Part shown: one piece after another, positions 17,429-27,032 of the stretch | How positions within the stretch are numbered: the stretch's first letter is position 1 | Layout of the letters: each line of letters starts with the position of its first letter | Source of the DNA: JAOUGY01 sp963825585 | GTDB taxonomy: Bacteria > Actinomycetota > Acidimicrobiia > Spongiisociales > ZC4RG35 | Assembly (NCBI GenBank): GCA_963825585.1 | Contig: CAWGTX010000001.1 | Coordinates: 868,001-932,000 of the forward strand | Length of the DNA: 64,000 nt | Direction of reading: 5' to 3' | Notes under the pieces: generated by a model | What the model was told of the DNA's origin: nothing | The model's input: only the letters and a program-made list of their open reading frames with translations | The model's database searches: none | Made by a program: the position numbers and the translations under genes

Positions 17429-18661
17429 TCAGCCGACGGCGTGCGGAGCGGGTTCGGTCTCCCTGGAACCGGTCGGCGCGGCCCACCATGTGATGGCGAG
17501 CGCCAGCGACCCGGCCAGCGCAAACCCGATCGCCAGTGGCGTCACCGTTCCGGCCATGGCGCGGTCGATGAGCGAGCCGATGAGGGCTCCGAGCGCGGTC
17601 GAGATCGTTCCGATCACAGCCGACGCGATCCCCGCGATACTCCCCATCGGTTGCATCGCCGCCGTGTTCAGATTGGGGAACACCAGGGCATGGAGCGCCA
17701 GCAACGGCGCTACACCCAGCATGTACAAACCCACCCCGGGAACACCACCCCACACGATCGATGCCAGCGCCATCGACCACCCCCAGGCCACGTACGCCAG
17801 GAGCCCCCCGGTCGCCATGCGGGTGGTTCCGAATCGCCGCACCACGCTCCCGTTGGCCACCATGGCCGAACCCATGACGGCGGCCAGTCCCCCGAACACG
17901 AGTGGGAAGAGCTCGGGTCGGCCGATGATCCCCCCCACGATCAGCTCGGACGAGGCGAGATAGGAGCTGAAGACCCCGAACAGCAACGTCAGTGCGACCG
18001 TGTAGGCCATCGTGGAGCGGTTGCCCAGGACCAACCGTCCCGCCTCGAGGAAACTCGCGAACCGCAGATCCCGGCGATTGGCGGGATCGAGCGTCTCGGG
18101 TAGGCGGCGGGTCCACACCAGCAGCGAGAAGGCGAAGATCACGCACACGCCGAACACCCAGTGCCAGTTCGAGACGGCGAGAACGGCTGCGCCCAGCGTG
18201 GGTGCGACCACCGGCACGAGCACGAACACCGCCATGATGAACGACATCGCCTGAGCCATTCGGTCGCCCTCGAACAGATCTCGCACCACGGCAACCGCCA
18301 CCACCCGGGGGCCGGACGCCGCAAAACCCCACACGAATCGTGCCGCCAACAGGATGGGAAGAGAGGGCGACAAAGCCGCGGCGGTGGCGGCTGCCATGTA
18401 AAGCCACAGACCTGCATGGAGAGCTCGCCGACGGCCGTACCTGTCCGAGATCACTCCGAACACCAACTGGCCGACCGCCATCCCCACGAAGTACGCCGTG
18501 ACGATCTGGGCGGTGGCGGTGGAGTCCTCTGCGAGACCGAAGCTCTGGCGGATCGCACCGAAGGCCGGGAGCATGAGGTCGATGCCGAGTGCCCCGGTGG
18601 CCATGACCATCGCCACCATCACTGTCAGTTCGACGCGTCGGGGCGGATTGATCGGCGGCAT
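17429..18661 (-). CDS. MFS multidrug/solute exporter, Bcr/CflA type
   Basis: A 410-residue 12-span transporter of the major facilitator superfamily. The loop 2-3 signature is 'GVISDRYGRRRAL' and TM1 contains 'GIDLMLPAFGAI', typical for the Bcr/CflA drug-proton antiporter group (DHA1), as is 'RFVWGFAASGPRVVAVAVVRDLF'. The ATG at 18661 fits the N-terminus of the family; frames upstream add 33 unrelated residues. It diverges from the histidine kinase gene. Substrate not predictable. Confidence 0.88.
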   Translation of the reverse strand: MPPINPPRRVELTVMVAMVMATGALGIDLMLPAFGAIRQSFGLAEDSTATAQIVTAYFVGMAVGQLVFGVISDRYGRRRALHAGLWLYMAAATAAALSPSLPILLAARFVWGFAASGPRVVAVAVVRDLFEGDRMAQAMSFIMAVFVLVPVVAPTLGAAVLAVSNWHWVFGVCVIFAFSLLVWTRRLPETLDPANRRDLRFASFLEAGRLVLGNRSTMAYTVALTLLFGVFSSYLASSELIVGGIIGRPELFPLVFGGLAAVMGSAMVANGSVVRRFGTTRMATGGLLAYVAWGWSMALASIVWGGVPGVGLYMLGVAPLLALHALVFPNLNTAAMQPMGSIAGIASAVIGTISTALGALIGSLIDRAMAGTVTPLAIGFALAGSLALAITWWAAPTGSRETEPAPHAVG

Positions 18662-18790
18662 CGGGCCATGGTACGTCGAGGTGGTGCCGATGCGAGAAAG
18701 CGGGCACACCGGCGCCCTTTGATCCTGTGGATCGGCCGACCAGGACTCCCACAATCTCAAGTCGACGGCGTCGCGGCCGATGATGGGAGT

Positions 18791-20350
18791 GTGGTCGGAA
18801 CGAGGTCATCGATCGGGGCGGGTAGGTCGCGTGCGACCACTCTCGTGTTGGGACTCGCACTGACGATCATCTCGGTCGTCTCTCTCGGGATGCTCCGGTC
18901 GGAGGCCCTGACGGCTCAGTTGGACACCGCTGGTTCCGATCTCCTCGCGTCCGCCCAGGCCGGAGTTGGGACGGCCATCGAGCGAACGCGGTCGCTCTCG
19001 GCCCTCTTCGAGGCCTCCGGCGACGTCTCGTCCGAGGGGTTCTCCCGCTACGCCCGGACGCTCGGCCCCGGCGTGGGCATCGTCGAGATCGGCTTCCAGG
19101 ACATCAGCGGTGACGTGGCGTTCCACTTCGACTACCGCGACGGCGGGCTCGGGCGGATGGACCTCACCTCGGTGCCCGGGTTCGACTCGGTGGTCGCCGG
19201 CTTCGCCGACTCGCACGAACCGGTGGCGCTGGCCCTGACCGACGACTCGAGAACCGTGGTCGTCGTCGGTCCGGCGGTGCGAGGGCCAGACGGCGAGGTC
19301 GAGGGGGCGGTGTACGCCGTCGCCGACCTGACGGAGCTGGCTGCCCCGACATCTGAGGGTCTCAGCCATTCGTTCGAGGAGTTGGGCGGAGACGTCCGAA
19401 ACGCTCCTCCGGCCGTTGCCGATGAGCGCCAGTGGCGGTCGGTGGCCGTCGTGGCCGGCCGACCCTGGGTCTTCGAAGTCACCCGTACCGCGCCTCCCAC
19501 GCTCGACGTCTCACTCCTCATGGTGACGGTGTTCGGCCTGATCGGATCTGCCCTGGCCGCATCCCGGATCGGGCTCCGTGAAGAGAAGGTGGCGACCGAG
19601 TACGCCCTGACGGCGCTTCGTCGTGCCACCGCCGACAAGGATCGTTTCATGGCCTCGGTCTCACACGAGCTCCGAACGCCCTTGACATCGGTGGTCGGTC
19701 TCTCGTCGATCCTGGAGACGTCGTGGAAAGACATGGACGAGAGCGAGGTGCAGAAGATGATCACCGATGTCCACCACGAGGGGCGGGAACTGGCTGACCT
19801 GGTCGAAGACCTCCTCACGATCGGCCGGGTCGAGTCGGGTGTGCTCACCTACCGGACCACGTTGATCGACCTCGACGTGGAGACCGGTCGCGTGGTCGAT
19901 CGGATCATGATTCCCGCCCATGTGCGCGTCCACCTGACGGCGACGCTCGGGTGGGCCTGCGCCGACGCCCTCCGGACCCGCCAGATCATTCGCAATCTGC
20001 TGGCGAACGCCGCTCGGCACGCCGGCTCGCTGATCACGATCTCGCCGGTGGTCGGGCCAGGCACGGTCGGCGTGCGGATCGCCAACGACGGCCCGGGCAT
20101 TCCCCGCGATCAGGTGGAACGATTGTTCCAGGCGTACCAAGCGGGTCTTCGGGTGGGCCAGCCGGGGTCGATCGGACTCGGCCTGTACGTGTCCCGCCAG
20201 CTGGCACGGGGCATGGGTGGCGACCTCGGGTTCGTGCCCGAGCGTCAGCTGGTGGCCTTCGAGCTCACGCTGCCATCACCCGAAACGGCTGCAGCCGGGC
20301 GTGACGAGGCGCTCGTGGACCAGTCCCTGTCTGACCAGATCGTCTCGTAG
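18791..20350 (+). CDS. Membrane sensor histidine kinase
   Basis: A 519-residue kinase. Membrane spans at about residues 17-36 and 239-258 enclose an extracytoplasmic sensor of 200 residues that resembles a CHASE-type fold. The phospho-acceptor is His292 in 'FMASVSHELRTPL'; the ATPase domain has the N box 'NLLANAARHAG', G1 'ANDGPGIP' and G2 'GLGLYVSRQLARGMGG'. No response regulator is adjacent, so its partner is elsewhere (the orphan receiver domains at 10.0 and 58.5 kb are candidates). The GTG start has GGGAG just upstream. Confidence 0.88.
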   Translation: MVGTRSSIGAGRSRATTLVLGLALTIISVVSLGMLRSEALTAQLDTAGSDLLASAQAGVGTAIERTRSLSALFEASGDVSSEGFSRYARTLGPGVGIVEIGFQDISGDVAFHFDYRDGGLGRMDLTSVPGFDSVVAGFADSHEPVALALTDDSRTVVVVGPAVRGPDGEVEGAVYAVADLTELAAPTSEGLSHSFEELGGDVRNAPPAVADERQWRSVAVVAGRPWVFEVTRTAPPTLDVSLLMVTVFGLIGSALAASRIGLREEKVATEYALTALRRATADKDRFMASVSHELRTPLTSVVGLSSILETSWKDMDESEVQKMITDVHHEGRELADLVEDLLTIGRVESGVLTYRTTLIDLDVETGRVVDRIMIPAHVRVHLTATLGWACADALRTRQIIRNLLANAARHAGSLITISPVVGPGTVGVRIANDGPGIPRDQVERLFQAYQAGLRVGQPGSIGLGLYVSRQLARGMGGDLGFVPERQLVAFELTLPSPETAAAGRDEALVDQSLSDQIVS

Positions 20351-20369
20351 CGTCGACCCGTCGACCCGT

Positions 20370-21223
20370 CTACGCGTACCCGTAGAACCCTTGCCCGGTC
20401 TTGCGTCCCAACATGCCGGCCTCCACCATGCGGGTGAGGAGCGGGGAGACGCGTAGAGCGGCTCCTTGTACTCGTCGAACAGCACGTCGGCGACCAGCTT
20501 CATGGTGTCGAGCCCGATGAAGTCGCACAGCGTGAGTGGCCCCATCGGATGGTTGGCGCCCAGCTTCATACCGGTGTCGATGTCCTCGGCGGTCGCCACC
20601 CCCGCCTCGTACATGCGGATGGCGCCGAGCAGGTAGGGCACCAGCAGCATGTTGACCACGAACCCGCCGCGGTCCTTGGCCCGGATCACGGTCTTGCCCA
20701 GGATCTCGGTGGCGTACGCCTCGGCGCGTGCCTCGACCGAGGCGTCGGAACGAACGGTTGTGACCAGCTCCATGAGCGCCATCACCGGGACCGGGTTGAA
20801 GAAGTGCATGCCGACCACGTGATCGGCGCGCCGGGTCACCGCCGCCAGCCGGGTGATGGGGATCGACGACGTGTTCGAGGCGAGGATGGCGTCGGGCGAA
20901 GTGACGGCTTCGTCGAGCGTCCGGAAGATGTCGAGCTTGAGCGCCTCGTCCTCGGTCACGGCTTCGATGACGAGTTGACGGTCGGCCATGTCGGCCAGCT
21001 CGGTGGTGAAGTCGAGCCGGGACAGCGTGTCATCGCGGTCGGACTCGGTGAGCTTGCCGCGCTCGACCGCCTTGGAGAGTGAGGTGGCGATGCGGGCCTG
21101 GGTCTTCTCGGCCAATTCGGCGTTCACCTCGCGGATCAGCACGCTGCTGCCCGCCTTGGCGGCCACCTCGGCGATGCCTGCTCCCATCTGGCCCCCGCCG
21201 ACGATACCGACACGTTCGATCAT
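20370..21223 (-). pseudogene. 3-hydroxybutyryl-CoA dehydrogenase with C-terminal frameshift
   Basis: 3-hydroxyacyl-CoA dehydrogenase of the short (about 280 aa) Hbd type: NAD motif 'IVGGGQMGAGIAEVAAKAG' at the start, 'SNTSSIPIT' and the catalytic His in 'GMHFFNPVPVM'. Reading is normal to 'DEYKEPLYA' (about 20445), then the frame turns to nonsense. One base off, the conserved tail 'TRMVEAGMLGRKTGQGFY' and a TAG at 20370-20372 appear, so a single-base deletion or two-base insertion lies near 20440. Without correction the frame would run into the histidine kinase gene. GGGAGGAC seven bases before the ATG at 21223 supports the start. It could be a recent mutation or sequence error. Confidence 0.85.
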
Positions 21224-21536
21224 CTCTGTCCTCCCGGTACTCGTGGAGGCCATGATGGCATCCCGGCGCCGGAGGTCAGCGCCGCTTCCGGCGCATGAGG
21301 CGTTGCAGTGTCTCGGACTCCGATGCGGTCTCGGCTGGACCTCCGTCATCACCGCCGTTCCTGCATTCCCTTCCAGCGCCGATCCCGGGGGAGAGGTCGG
21401 ACGGGATGGTGCGGGGCCGACCCCACCGGACACCAGGGAACCCGAGAACGACAATCGTCGGAGTGCCACGTCTGCGGCGAACCGGCCAACGCCACTGCCA
21501 CCAGCCACGGCCAGATCGGCCTGTTGGACTGCCCGT

Positions 21537-22056
21537 TCACCGGGGCCTCGTCCCATACGGCCGCCGGGTCGGGCGAGATCCGACCACCAGTGGCCAAGAC
21601 GAGGTCGTCTGCCAGGGTGGGGCCACCACGACGGTGGCATGGCGGAGTGAAGTGCTGTCGAGTCGCTGGCGTCCGCCCATCCAGAACCCGGTGAGGGCCA
21701 CCAGTGAGACGACCGGAATGGTGAGCCACGCCCAATCACGCTTGCCGAGTCGCTCGAGGATCCACAGGTTCATGGGGACTACGGCCACCAGGTAGCCAAC
21801 CATGGCGAATGGCAACCAGGGAAGATCCGCCAGCCCGCCGTCGCCCGAGTTGGTGGCCGCCTGAACCAGAGAGCTCTCGACCGTCCATCACGGAAGGGAC
21901 GAGCGCGATCGGAACCGGCCGCAGTACGGCACTCCAGTCGACGGTGGCGAACCCGTCGACTGCAGCCGTGACCTCGCCGGCACCGAGCGCGTAGGTCTCG
22001 AGCCCGTCGTCCGACGACGCCACCGGCTCGAGTCCGTTCGAGATGCCCGCACGCAC
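21537..22056 (-). pseudogene. Decayed membrane-protein gene
   Basis: Two stretches of protein-like sequence in different minus-strand frames: 'ETYALGAGEVTAAVDGFATV' then 'VLRPVPIALVPSVMDG' (about 22010-21890), followed after a frame change near 21890 by 'VESSLVQAATNSGDGGLADL' and a hydrophobic segment 'FAMVGYLVAVVPMNLWILE' and 'WLTIPVVSLVALTGFWMGG'. Further shifts follow below 21640. This looks like the C-terminal region of a membrane protein that is no longer readable. Family not recognised. No intact gene exists between 21224 and 22285. Confidence 0.55.
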
Positions 22057-22101
22057 CTCGAGAATGAGTCGATGCCAGCTGACAGCTGCCAGCCAGAGTG
22101 G

Positions 22102-22205
22102 GCTCGTTGCTCGTTGCTCGTTGCTCGTTGCTCGTTGCTCGTTGCTCGTTGCTCGTTGCTCGTTGCTCGTTGCTCGTTGACCTGTTGACCTGTTGACCTG
22201 TTGAC
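22102..22205. repeat. Tandem GCTCGTT x11 followed by GACCTGTT x3.4
   Basis: Eleven perfect copies of GCTCGTT (22102-22178) run directly into 3.4 perfect copies of the 8-base word GACCTGTT (22179-22205). The abrupt join of two different words at one point shows that the arrays are built side by side. Lies upstream of the methyltransferase gene. Confidence 0.97.
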
Positions 22206-22285
22206 TTTTCGACCGCTCCGGCGGGAGGCTCTCAGCTGCCCCGTTTCCGAGTCGCCACGAGCTCCTAGTGCGGTAGCGTCGTGGG

Positions 22286-22891
22286 ATGCCCCCTGCGCCG
22301 TCCGACTGGTCGTTCGCCTACCGCTCAGAACGCACACCGTGGGACATGCGCCGCCCCCACCCGGAGCTGGTCAGACGCCTCGAGGTCGACCCGACGCTCG
22401 GATGTTCAGCAGTGGGACGCGTCCTCGTCCCGGGCTGTGGACGTGGCCACGACGCGGTCGCCCTGGCTTCGGCGGGCTGGGAGGTCACCGCCGTCGACAT
22501 CGCCGACGCACTCGAGGACGAAACCCGTCCTGCGCTGGAGGCGGCGGGCGTGAGATTCGAACTCGCCAACGTCTTCACGGTCGACCCTCTCACCATCGGG
22601 GGTGACTTCGATCTGGTCTTCGATCACACGTTCTTCTGTGCCGTCGAGCCCGAAGAGCGCCATCGCTTCGGGGCGATGGCCGATGCCGTGCTCGCCCCTG
22701 CGGGACTCGTAACGTCGGTGGTGTTCCCGTTGGGAAGGCCTCACAGCGAAGGAGGCCCGCCCTACGGGATGATGCCGGATGATGTCGCCGCAGCTCTCGG
22801 GAACGGGTTCCGCCAACTCGAGCTGGGAGAACCGTTCACCACCGGCCGGCGTTCGTGGCCGCATCAATGGGCCGTGTGGCAGAGACGTTGA
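22286..22891 (+). CDS. TPMT-like SAM-dependent methyltransferase
   Basis: A 201-residue class I methyltransferase of the thiopurine/thiol/halide methyltransferase type. It begins with the family feature 'TPWDMRRPHPELVR' (about residues 17-30), followed by SAM motif I 'VLVPGCGRGHDAVALASAG' and 'TAVDIAD', and 'FDLVFDHTFFCAV' near residue 115. Bacterial members methylate thiols, halides or metalloids such as tellurite. The short leader after the 22.1 kb repeats holds no clear promoter. Confidence 0.85.
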   Translation: MPPAPSDWSFAYRSERTPWDMRRPHPELVRRLEVDPTLGCSAVGRVLVPGCGRGHDAVALASAGWEVTAVDIADALEDETRPALEAAGVRFELANVFTVDPLTIGGDFDLVFDHTFFCAVEPEERHRFGAMADAVLAPAGLVTSVVFPLGRPHSEGGPPYGMMPDDVAAALGNGFRQLELGEPFTTGRRSWPHQWAVWQRR

Positions 22892-22912
22892 TCGACGACC
22901 GGTGTGTGTCGC

Positions 22913-23370
22913 TCAGCTCGACGCCACGTCCGAGGTCTGCTGTGCCGTGGTGGCGATCAACTCGGCCGACTTCTCGATCTCGACCGTGTTGGTCGCCATG
23001 TCCGAGACAGCGTGGGTGATCCTCGAGACGTGGTCCACCACAACCCCGGCGGTGGTGTCGATGGCAATGAGGCGGTCACGGTCCGTCGCCGAGAACTCGG
23101 CGGAAGTGCTCACCGCGGCGTCGGCGCCGTCGAGCGCGGTGACGACCTTGCCCACGTTCGCCTCGGTCTACGCCACAAGCTGCGAGATGGTCCTGAGAGA
23201 CTCTGCTGTGGGCTCGGCGAGTGATTCACTTCGGTTGCCACCACGGCGAAGCCACGTCCGTGCTCGCCGGCCCGCGCAGCCTCGATGGCGACGTTGAGGG
23301 CGAGAAGGTTGGGTTGAACTGCGATCGAGCGGGTGGTCCGACGATCGACTCGACCTCGGTGGTTGGGCAC
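22913..23370 (-). pseudogene. Remnant of a methyl-accepting chemotaxis protein
   Basis: The signalling hairpin of a chemoreceptor is visible but broken. 'LLALNVAIEAARAGEHGRGFAVVATEV', the near-universal tip sequence (shown here across 23330-23230), is in one frame, 'ESLAEPTAESLRTISQLVA' in a second, and the C-terminal helix 'GKVVTALDGADAAVS' to 'STAQQTSDVA'-like end in a third, stopping at 22913. The sensor and membrane part is absent. At least two frameshifts and a 5' deletion make it a pseudogene. Confidence 0.8.
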
Positions 23371-23415
23371 GCCTGTGCCTGATCGCAGTCGGCGATCCGG
23401 CCACCAGTTGCGTGG

Positions 23416-23943
23416 TCAATCGCAGGTCTGGAACATCCACGAATACGCCAGCCCCAGGGTCTCCTGGACCCGGGCCGAGGTGACCAACGGCTGGCGGCGG
23501 CGCGCCGGTGCGGCAACCGCCTCGATCTCGGCGTCGGTGCAGGACCGGTCGAGCAGGCCGGCTCGGCTCACGTGGTAGTCGGACGTCACCACGACCACCC
23601 GGTCCCAGCCCTGTTCGGCCACCAGATCGCCCAATGCCCGGGCCTCGCCGGCGGTGTCGATGGTTGCCGGTGTCACACAGATCACCGACTCGCTCGACCC
23701 GCACAGCCCCGGTGGCACCTGAGAGGATCGCCCGCCCGGATTCGAAACGACGATCACCGGAGCCACGCCCTCCTCGAACAACGCAACCGCGGTACGCAGA
23801 CGCTCCCCGTTGCCGCCGGCGTGGACGAAGATGGCGTCCCCCGAGGGTGAGGCGGCAGTGATCGGGTTGGCCACCATCCACGCCAGCCACGCCATCGTGA
23901 CTGTCACGACGGCGGCGAGGGCGAGAGCGAGGCTTCGGCGCAC
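23416..23943 (-). CDS. YdcF/SanA-like DUF218 protein
   Basis: A 175-residue membrane-anchored protein. One N-terminal span ('LALALAAVVTVTMAWLAWMV'), then the DUF218 domain: 'GDAIFVHAGGNGERLRTAV', 'VIVVSNPGG', 'TAGEARALGDLVAEQGW' and 'VVVVTSDYHVSRA', the last being the most conserved family motif. Members are implicated in envelope maintenance (SanA, ElyC). The GTG start at 23943 is chosen; a TTG 15 codons upstream lies inside a repeat. Confidence 0.75.
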   Translation of the reverse strand: MRRSLALALAAVVTVTMAWLAWMVANPITAASPSGDAIFVHAGGNGERLRTAVALFEEGVAPVIVVSNPGGRSSQVPPGLCGSSESVICVTPATIDTAGEARALGDLVAEQGWDRVVVVTSDYHVSRAGLLDRSCTDAEIEAVAAPARRRQPLVTSARVQETLGLAYSWMFQTCD

Positions 23944-23982
23944 GGCCGTCAGTGAACCAGGTCCTGGAACATGTCGGGAGGG

Positions 23983-24029
23983 GGTCAACGGGTCGACAGG
24001 TCAACAGTTCAACCGGTGAACAGGTCGAC
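23983..24029. repeat. GGTCGAC/GGTCAAC repeat cluster
   Basis: Five degenerate 7-9 base copies of GGTCAAC/GGTCGAC in the gap between the ABC operon and the DUF218 gene. Same word family as at 10.4, 10.9, 22.2, 47.5 and 54.1 kb. Confidence 0.8.
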
Positions 24030-24055
24030 GGGGTGGGGGCGTCATGGCCGAATGA

Positions 24056-25051
24056 TCAGCGGTGGGCGGCGGATCCGGTTCTCAGATGGCACGAGGCAAC
24101 GTGATCCGGCTCGGCGGGATTGGCGGCGAGCTCCGGGACTTCGACATCGCACAGCCCGGGTCGGGCGATCGGGCACCTGGGGTGGAAGTGGCATCCGGAG
24201 GGCGGGCTCACCGGGGACGGGATCTCGCCCTGGAGGATGGTCCGGTCACGGGGCCGGTCGGGGTCGGCGATGGGGATCGCCGACAGCAGGGCCTCTGTGT
24301 AGGGGTGGAGCGGCGCCCGATAGAGGGTGGTGCGATCGGTGACCTCGACGATTCGACCGAGGTACATGACGGCGACCCGATCCGAGATGTGCTCCACCAC
24401 CGCCAGGTTGTGGGCCACGAACACCAGGGTCAGGTTCAGCTCTCGTTGGAGTTCCTTGAGCAGATTGAGCACCTGCGCCTGGACCGACACGTCGAGTGCC
24501 GACACCGGTTCGTCGGCCACCACGAAATCGGGGTTCAGGATCAGGGCCCGGGCGATGCCGATCCGTTGGCGTTGCCCACCGGAGAATTCGTGGGGGTACC
24601 GGTTCGCCTGCTCGGGTTTGAGGCCAACGAGGTCGAGCATCCGGGAAACGCTGGCACGGCGCTCCTCGGCGTCGCCCACGCCATGGATTCGCAGCCCCTC
24701 CGCTATGGAGTTTCCCACCGGAGCGCGCGGGTCGAGTGAGCTGAATGGATCCTGGAAGATCATCTGGACCCGGCGTCGGAAGGGCGTCAGCGTGGATCCC
24801 TTCATGTGGGCGATGTCGACGCCGTCGAACTCGATGGACCCCGACGTGGGCTCGAGCAGGCGGACCAGCATGCGTCCGAGCGTCGTCTTGCCACAGCCCG
24901 ATTCGCCGACCAACCCGATGGTCTCTCCCCGCTGGATGTCGAGATCCACACCGGCCACAGCCTTGACGTGGCCGACGGTGCGTTGGAAGACTCCGGCCTT
25001 CACGGGGAAGTCCTTTCGCAGGTCGCGCACCCGGATGAGCGTCTCGGTCAT
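24056..25051 (-). CDS. dppF: Peptide ABC transporter ATPase, DppF/OppF type
   Basis: Second ATPase of a peptide/nickel-type importer, 331 residues. Walker A 'GLVGESGCGKTTLGR', Q loop 'MIFQDPFSSLDPR', ABC signature 'FSGGQRQRIGIARAL', Walker B 'FVVADEPVSALD', plus the C-terminal oligopeptide-type domain with Cys pattern 'CHFHPRCP...LC' that in some homologues holds a 4Fe-4S cluster. Its ATG overlaps dppD by four bases. It is the last gene of the operon. Confidence 0.94.
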   Translation of the reverse strand: MTETLIRVRDLRKDFPVKAGVFQRTVGHVKAVAGVDLDIQRGETIGLVGESGCGKTTLGRMLVRLLEPTSGSIEFDGVDIAHMKGSTLTPFRRRVQMIFQDPFSSLDPRAPVGNSIAEGLRIHGVGDAEERRASVSRMLDLVGLKPEQANRYPHEFSGGQRQRIGIARALILNPDFVVADEPVSALDVSVQAQVLNLLKELQRELNLTLVFVAHNLAVVEHISDRVAVMYLGRIVEVTDRTTLYRAPLHPYTEALLSAIPIADPDRPRDRTILQGEIPSPVSPPSGCHFHPRCPIARPGLCDVEVPELAANPAEPDHVASCHLRTGSAAHR

Positions 25052-26067
25052 CGCTCGACCCGCCCGGCCGGTCCCGACTCGGCGTCGTAGAGCCAGCATC
25101 TGACCTTGTGACGTTCGCCGACCTGGATGAGGTCGGGTTCCTCGACGGTGCACCGTTGCAGGTCGTGGGCGATCCGCGCCTCACACCGGGCGGCGAACCG
25201 GCACCCTGGGGGCAGGTCCACCAGGGCGGGCACCACACCCGGGATGGTGGCCAGTTCATCCTTGACCTGACCCAGCACCGGGATGGAACCGATGAGACCC
25301 TGGGTGTAGGGGTGTTTGGGATCCCGGAAGATGGTTCGGACATCGGCTTCCTCGACGATCCTCCCGGCGTACATGACGGCGACCCGGTCGGCCATCTCGG
25401 CGACGACACCGAGGTCGTGGGTGATCAGGATCACGGCGGTACCGAAGTCTCTCTGCAGATCCCGCATCAGATCGAGGATCTGCGCCTGGATCGTCACGTC
25501 GAGAGCGGTGGTCGGTTCGTCGGCGATCAGGAGTTTGGGTTCGAGTGCCAGAGCCATGGCGATCATGACCCGCTGGGCCATCCCACCCGACATCTCGTGG
25601 GGATACGAGCGTGCCCGGCGCTTGGGGTCGGGGATGCCCACCTTGGCGAGCATCTCCACGGCTTTGCCGTCGGCGATGTTTCCGGTGATGTCCCGGTGCA
25701 GTTCGAACACCTCGGCGATCTGCGCTCCCACCCGGTACACGGGATTGAGCGACGAGGTGGGCTGTTGGAAGATCATCGAGATCTGTTCGCCCCGCAGCTC
25801 GGTCATCTCGTCCTTCGAGAGCGACAGCAGGTCGCGGCCGTCGAAGTCGATGCTGCCCGCCACGATCTTCCCTGGGTGGGGGATCAGGCGCATCAGCGAC
25901 AGCGATGTGATGGACTTCCCGCAGCCGGACTCGCCCACCAAACCGAGCACCTCACCGCGGTCGACCGTGAGATCGATCCCATCGACCGCCTTCACGACGC
26001 CATCCCGGGTGAAGAAGTGGGTGGTGAGGTCCCGGACCTCGAGCAGGGGACGGGCCGGGTCGCTCAT
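25048..26067 (-). CDS. dppD: Peptide ABC transporter ATPase, DppD/OppD type
   Basis: First ATPase of the importer, 339 residues: Walker A 'GLVGESGCGKSITSL', Q loop 'MIFQQPTSSLNPV', signature 'MSGGMAQRVMIAMAL', Walker B 'LLIADEPTTALD', H loop 'ILITHDLGVVAEMAD'. C-terminal Cys-containing tail 'CRFAARCEARI...RC'. Both ends overlap neighbours by four bases (ATGA), so expression is strictly coupled with the permease and the other ATPase. Confidence 0.94.
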   Translation of the reverse strand: MSDPARPLLEVRDLTTHFFTRDGVVKAVDGIDLTVDRGEVLGLVGESGCGKSITSLSLMRLIPHPGKIVAGSIDFDGRDLLSLSKDEMTELRGEQISMIFQQPTSSLNPVYRVGAQIAEVFELHRDITGNIADGKAVEMLAKVGIPDPKRRARSYPHEMSGGMAQRVMIAMALALEPKLLIADEPTTALDVTIQAQILDLMRDLQRDFGTAVILITHDLGVVAEMADRVAVMYAGRIVEEADVRTIFRDPKHPYTQGLIGSIPVLGQVKDELATIPGVVPALVDLPPGCRFAARCEARIAHDLQRCTVEEPDLIQVGERHKVRCWLYDAESGPAGRVER

Positions 26068-27032
26068 GCGTTCAGCCTCGGGTCCAGCGCATCGCGCAGT
26101 CCGTCTCCCAACAGGTTGAAGCCCAGCACGGTGAACATGATCGCCAGCCCGGGGAAGAACACGAGGTGGGGGGCAGCGAAGATGAGGCTGCGATGTTCCG
26201 AGAGCATCGCGCCCCACTCGGGCGTCGGGGGCTGGGCACCGATGCCCAGGAAGCCGAGGGCGGCGGCTTCGAGCACGGCCCCGGCGATGCCGAGTGTTCC
26301 CAGCACCACCAGCGGCGTGAGCGCATTGGGGACGATCCGGGTGAGGAGGATCCGCGCCTTCGAGGCACCCAGGGTCTGGGAGGCTGCCACGTAGTCCAGT
26401 TGCTTGATCTGGAGCACGGAGGCCCGCATCACCCGGGCGTACTGGGGAATCGTCACGATCGTGATGGCGAGGAGGGCGTTCTGCAACCCAGGCCCGATGA
26501 CGGCGACGATGGCGATCGCCAGCAGCAGCGACGGGAATCCCAGCACCACGTCCATGATCCGCATGATGACGTTGTCCACCCACCCGCCCCAATATCCGGC
26601 GACGGCTCCCAACGCGGCGCCGACGATGATGGCGAACGAGACGGTCGAGAAACCGATGAAGAGACTCACCCGGCTGCCGTAGACGAGCCGGGAGAACTCG
26701 TCACGGGCGTTCTTGTCGAGTCCCATGAGGTGCTGGGACTGGTCCTCGTCGCATCCCAGCAGGTGGATGCACGGGGGCGAGTTTCGCTCCGCTCCCTCGA
26801 CCTCACCGAGCAGGCCGTTCTCGGGGTCGTACGGGGCGATGAGGGGCGCCAGCAGCGCCACCAGGATCCAGAACCCGATGATGACCATCCCGGCCACACC
26901 GGTCTTGCGGCGTCGCAGCCGCCGCCAGCCGATCCGCCACTGCGATGCCGGGGCACCGGTGAGGCCTTCGGCGGTGGGTGCCAGTTCCAGGGCGGCATCG
27001 ACCTTGTGTCGTCCTCGTGGCATCGGTTTCAC
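26064..27032 (-). CDS. dppC: Peptide ABC transporter permease, DppC type
   Basis: Inner-membrane permease of 322 residues with the OppC N-terminal span ('TGVAGMVIIGFWILVALLAP') and the conserved BPD-transporter loop 'YVAASQTLGASKARILLTRI-PN'. An extra extracytoplasmic segment between spans 1 and 2 holds two cysteines in 'PPCIHLLGCDEDQ', likely a disulfide. The GTG at 27032 overlaps dppB's stop (GTGA); the ATG three codons later is possible. Confidence 0.92.
   Translation of the reverse strand: MKPMPRGRHKVDAALELAPTAEGLTGAPASQWRIGWRRLRRRKTGVAGMVIIGFWILVALLAPLIAPYDPENGLLGEVEGAERNSPPCIHLLGCDEDQSQHLMGLDKNARDEFSRLVYGSRVSLFIGFSTVSFAIIVGAALGAVAGYWGGWVDNVIMRIMDVVLGFPSLLLAIAIVAVIGPGLQNALLAITIVTIPQYARVMRASVLQIKQLDYVAASQTLGASKARILLTRIVPNALTPLVVLGTLGIAGAVLEAAALGFLGIGAQPPTPEWGAMLSEHRSLIFAAPHLVFFPGLAIMFTVLGFNLLGDGLRDALDPRLNA

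Noticed and set aside
22102..22205. CRISPR array
   Set aside because: The repeats are contiguous 7-8 base words without unique spacers, and no cas genes are present.
22201..22337. Protein with 'EQRATSN' repeats on the minus strand
   Set aside because: It is the translation of the GCTCGTT array; no start signal or conserved flanks.
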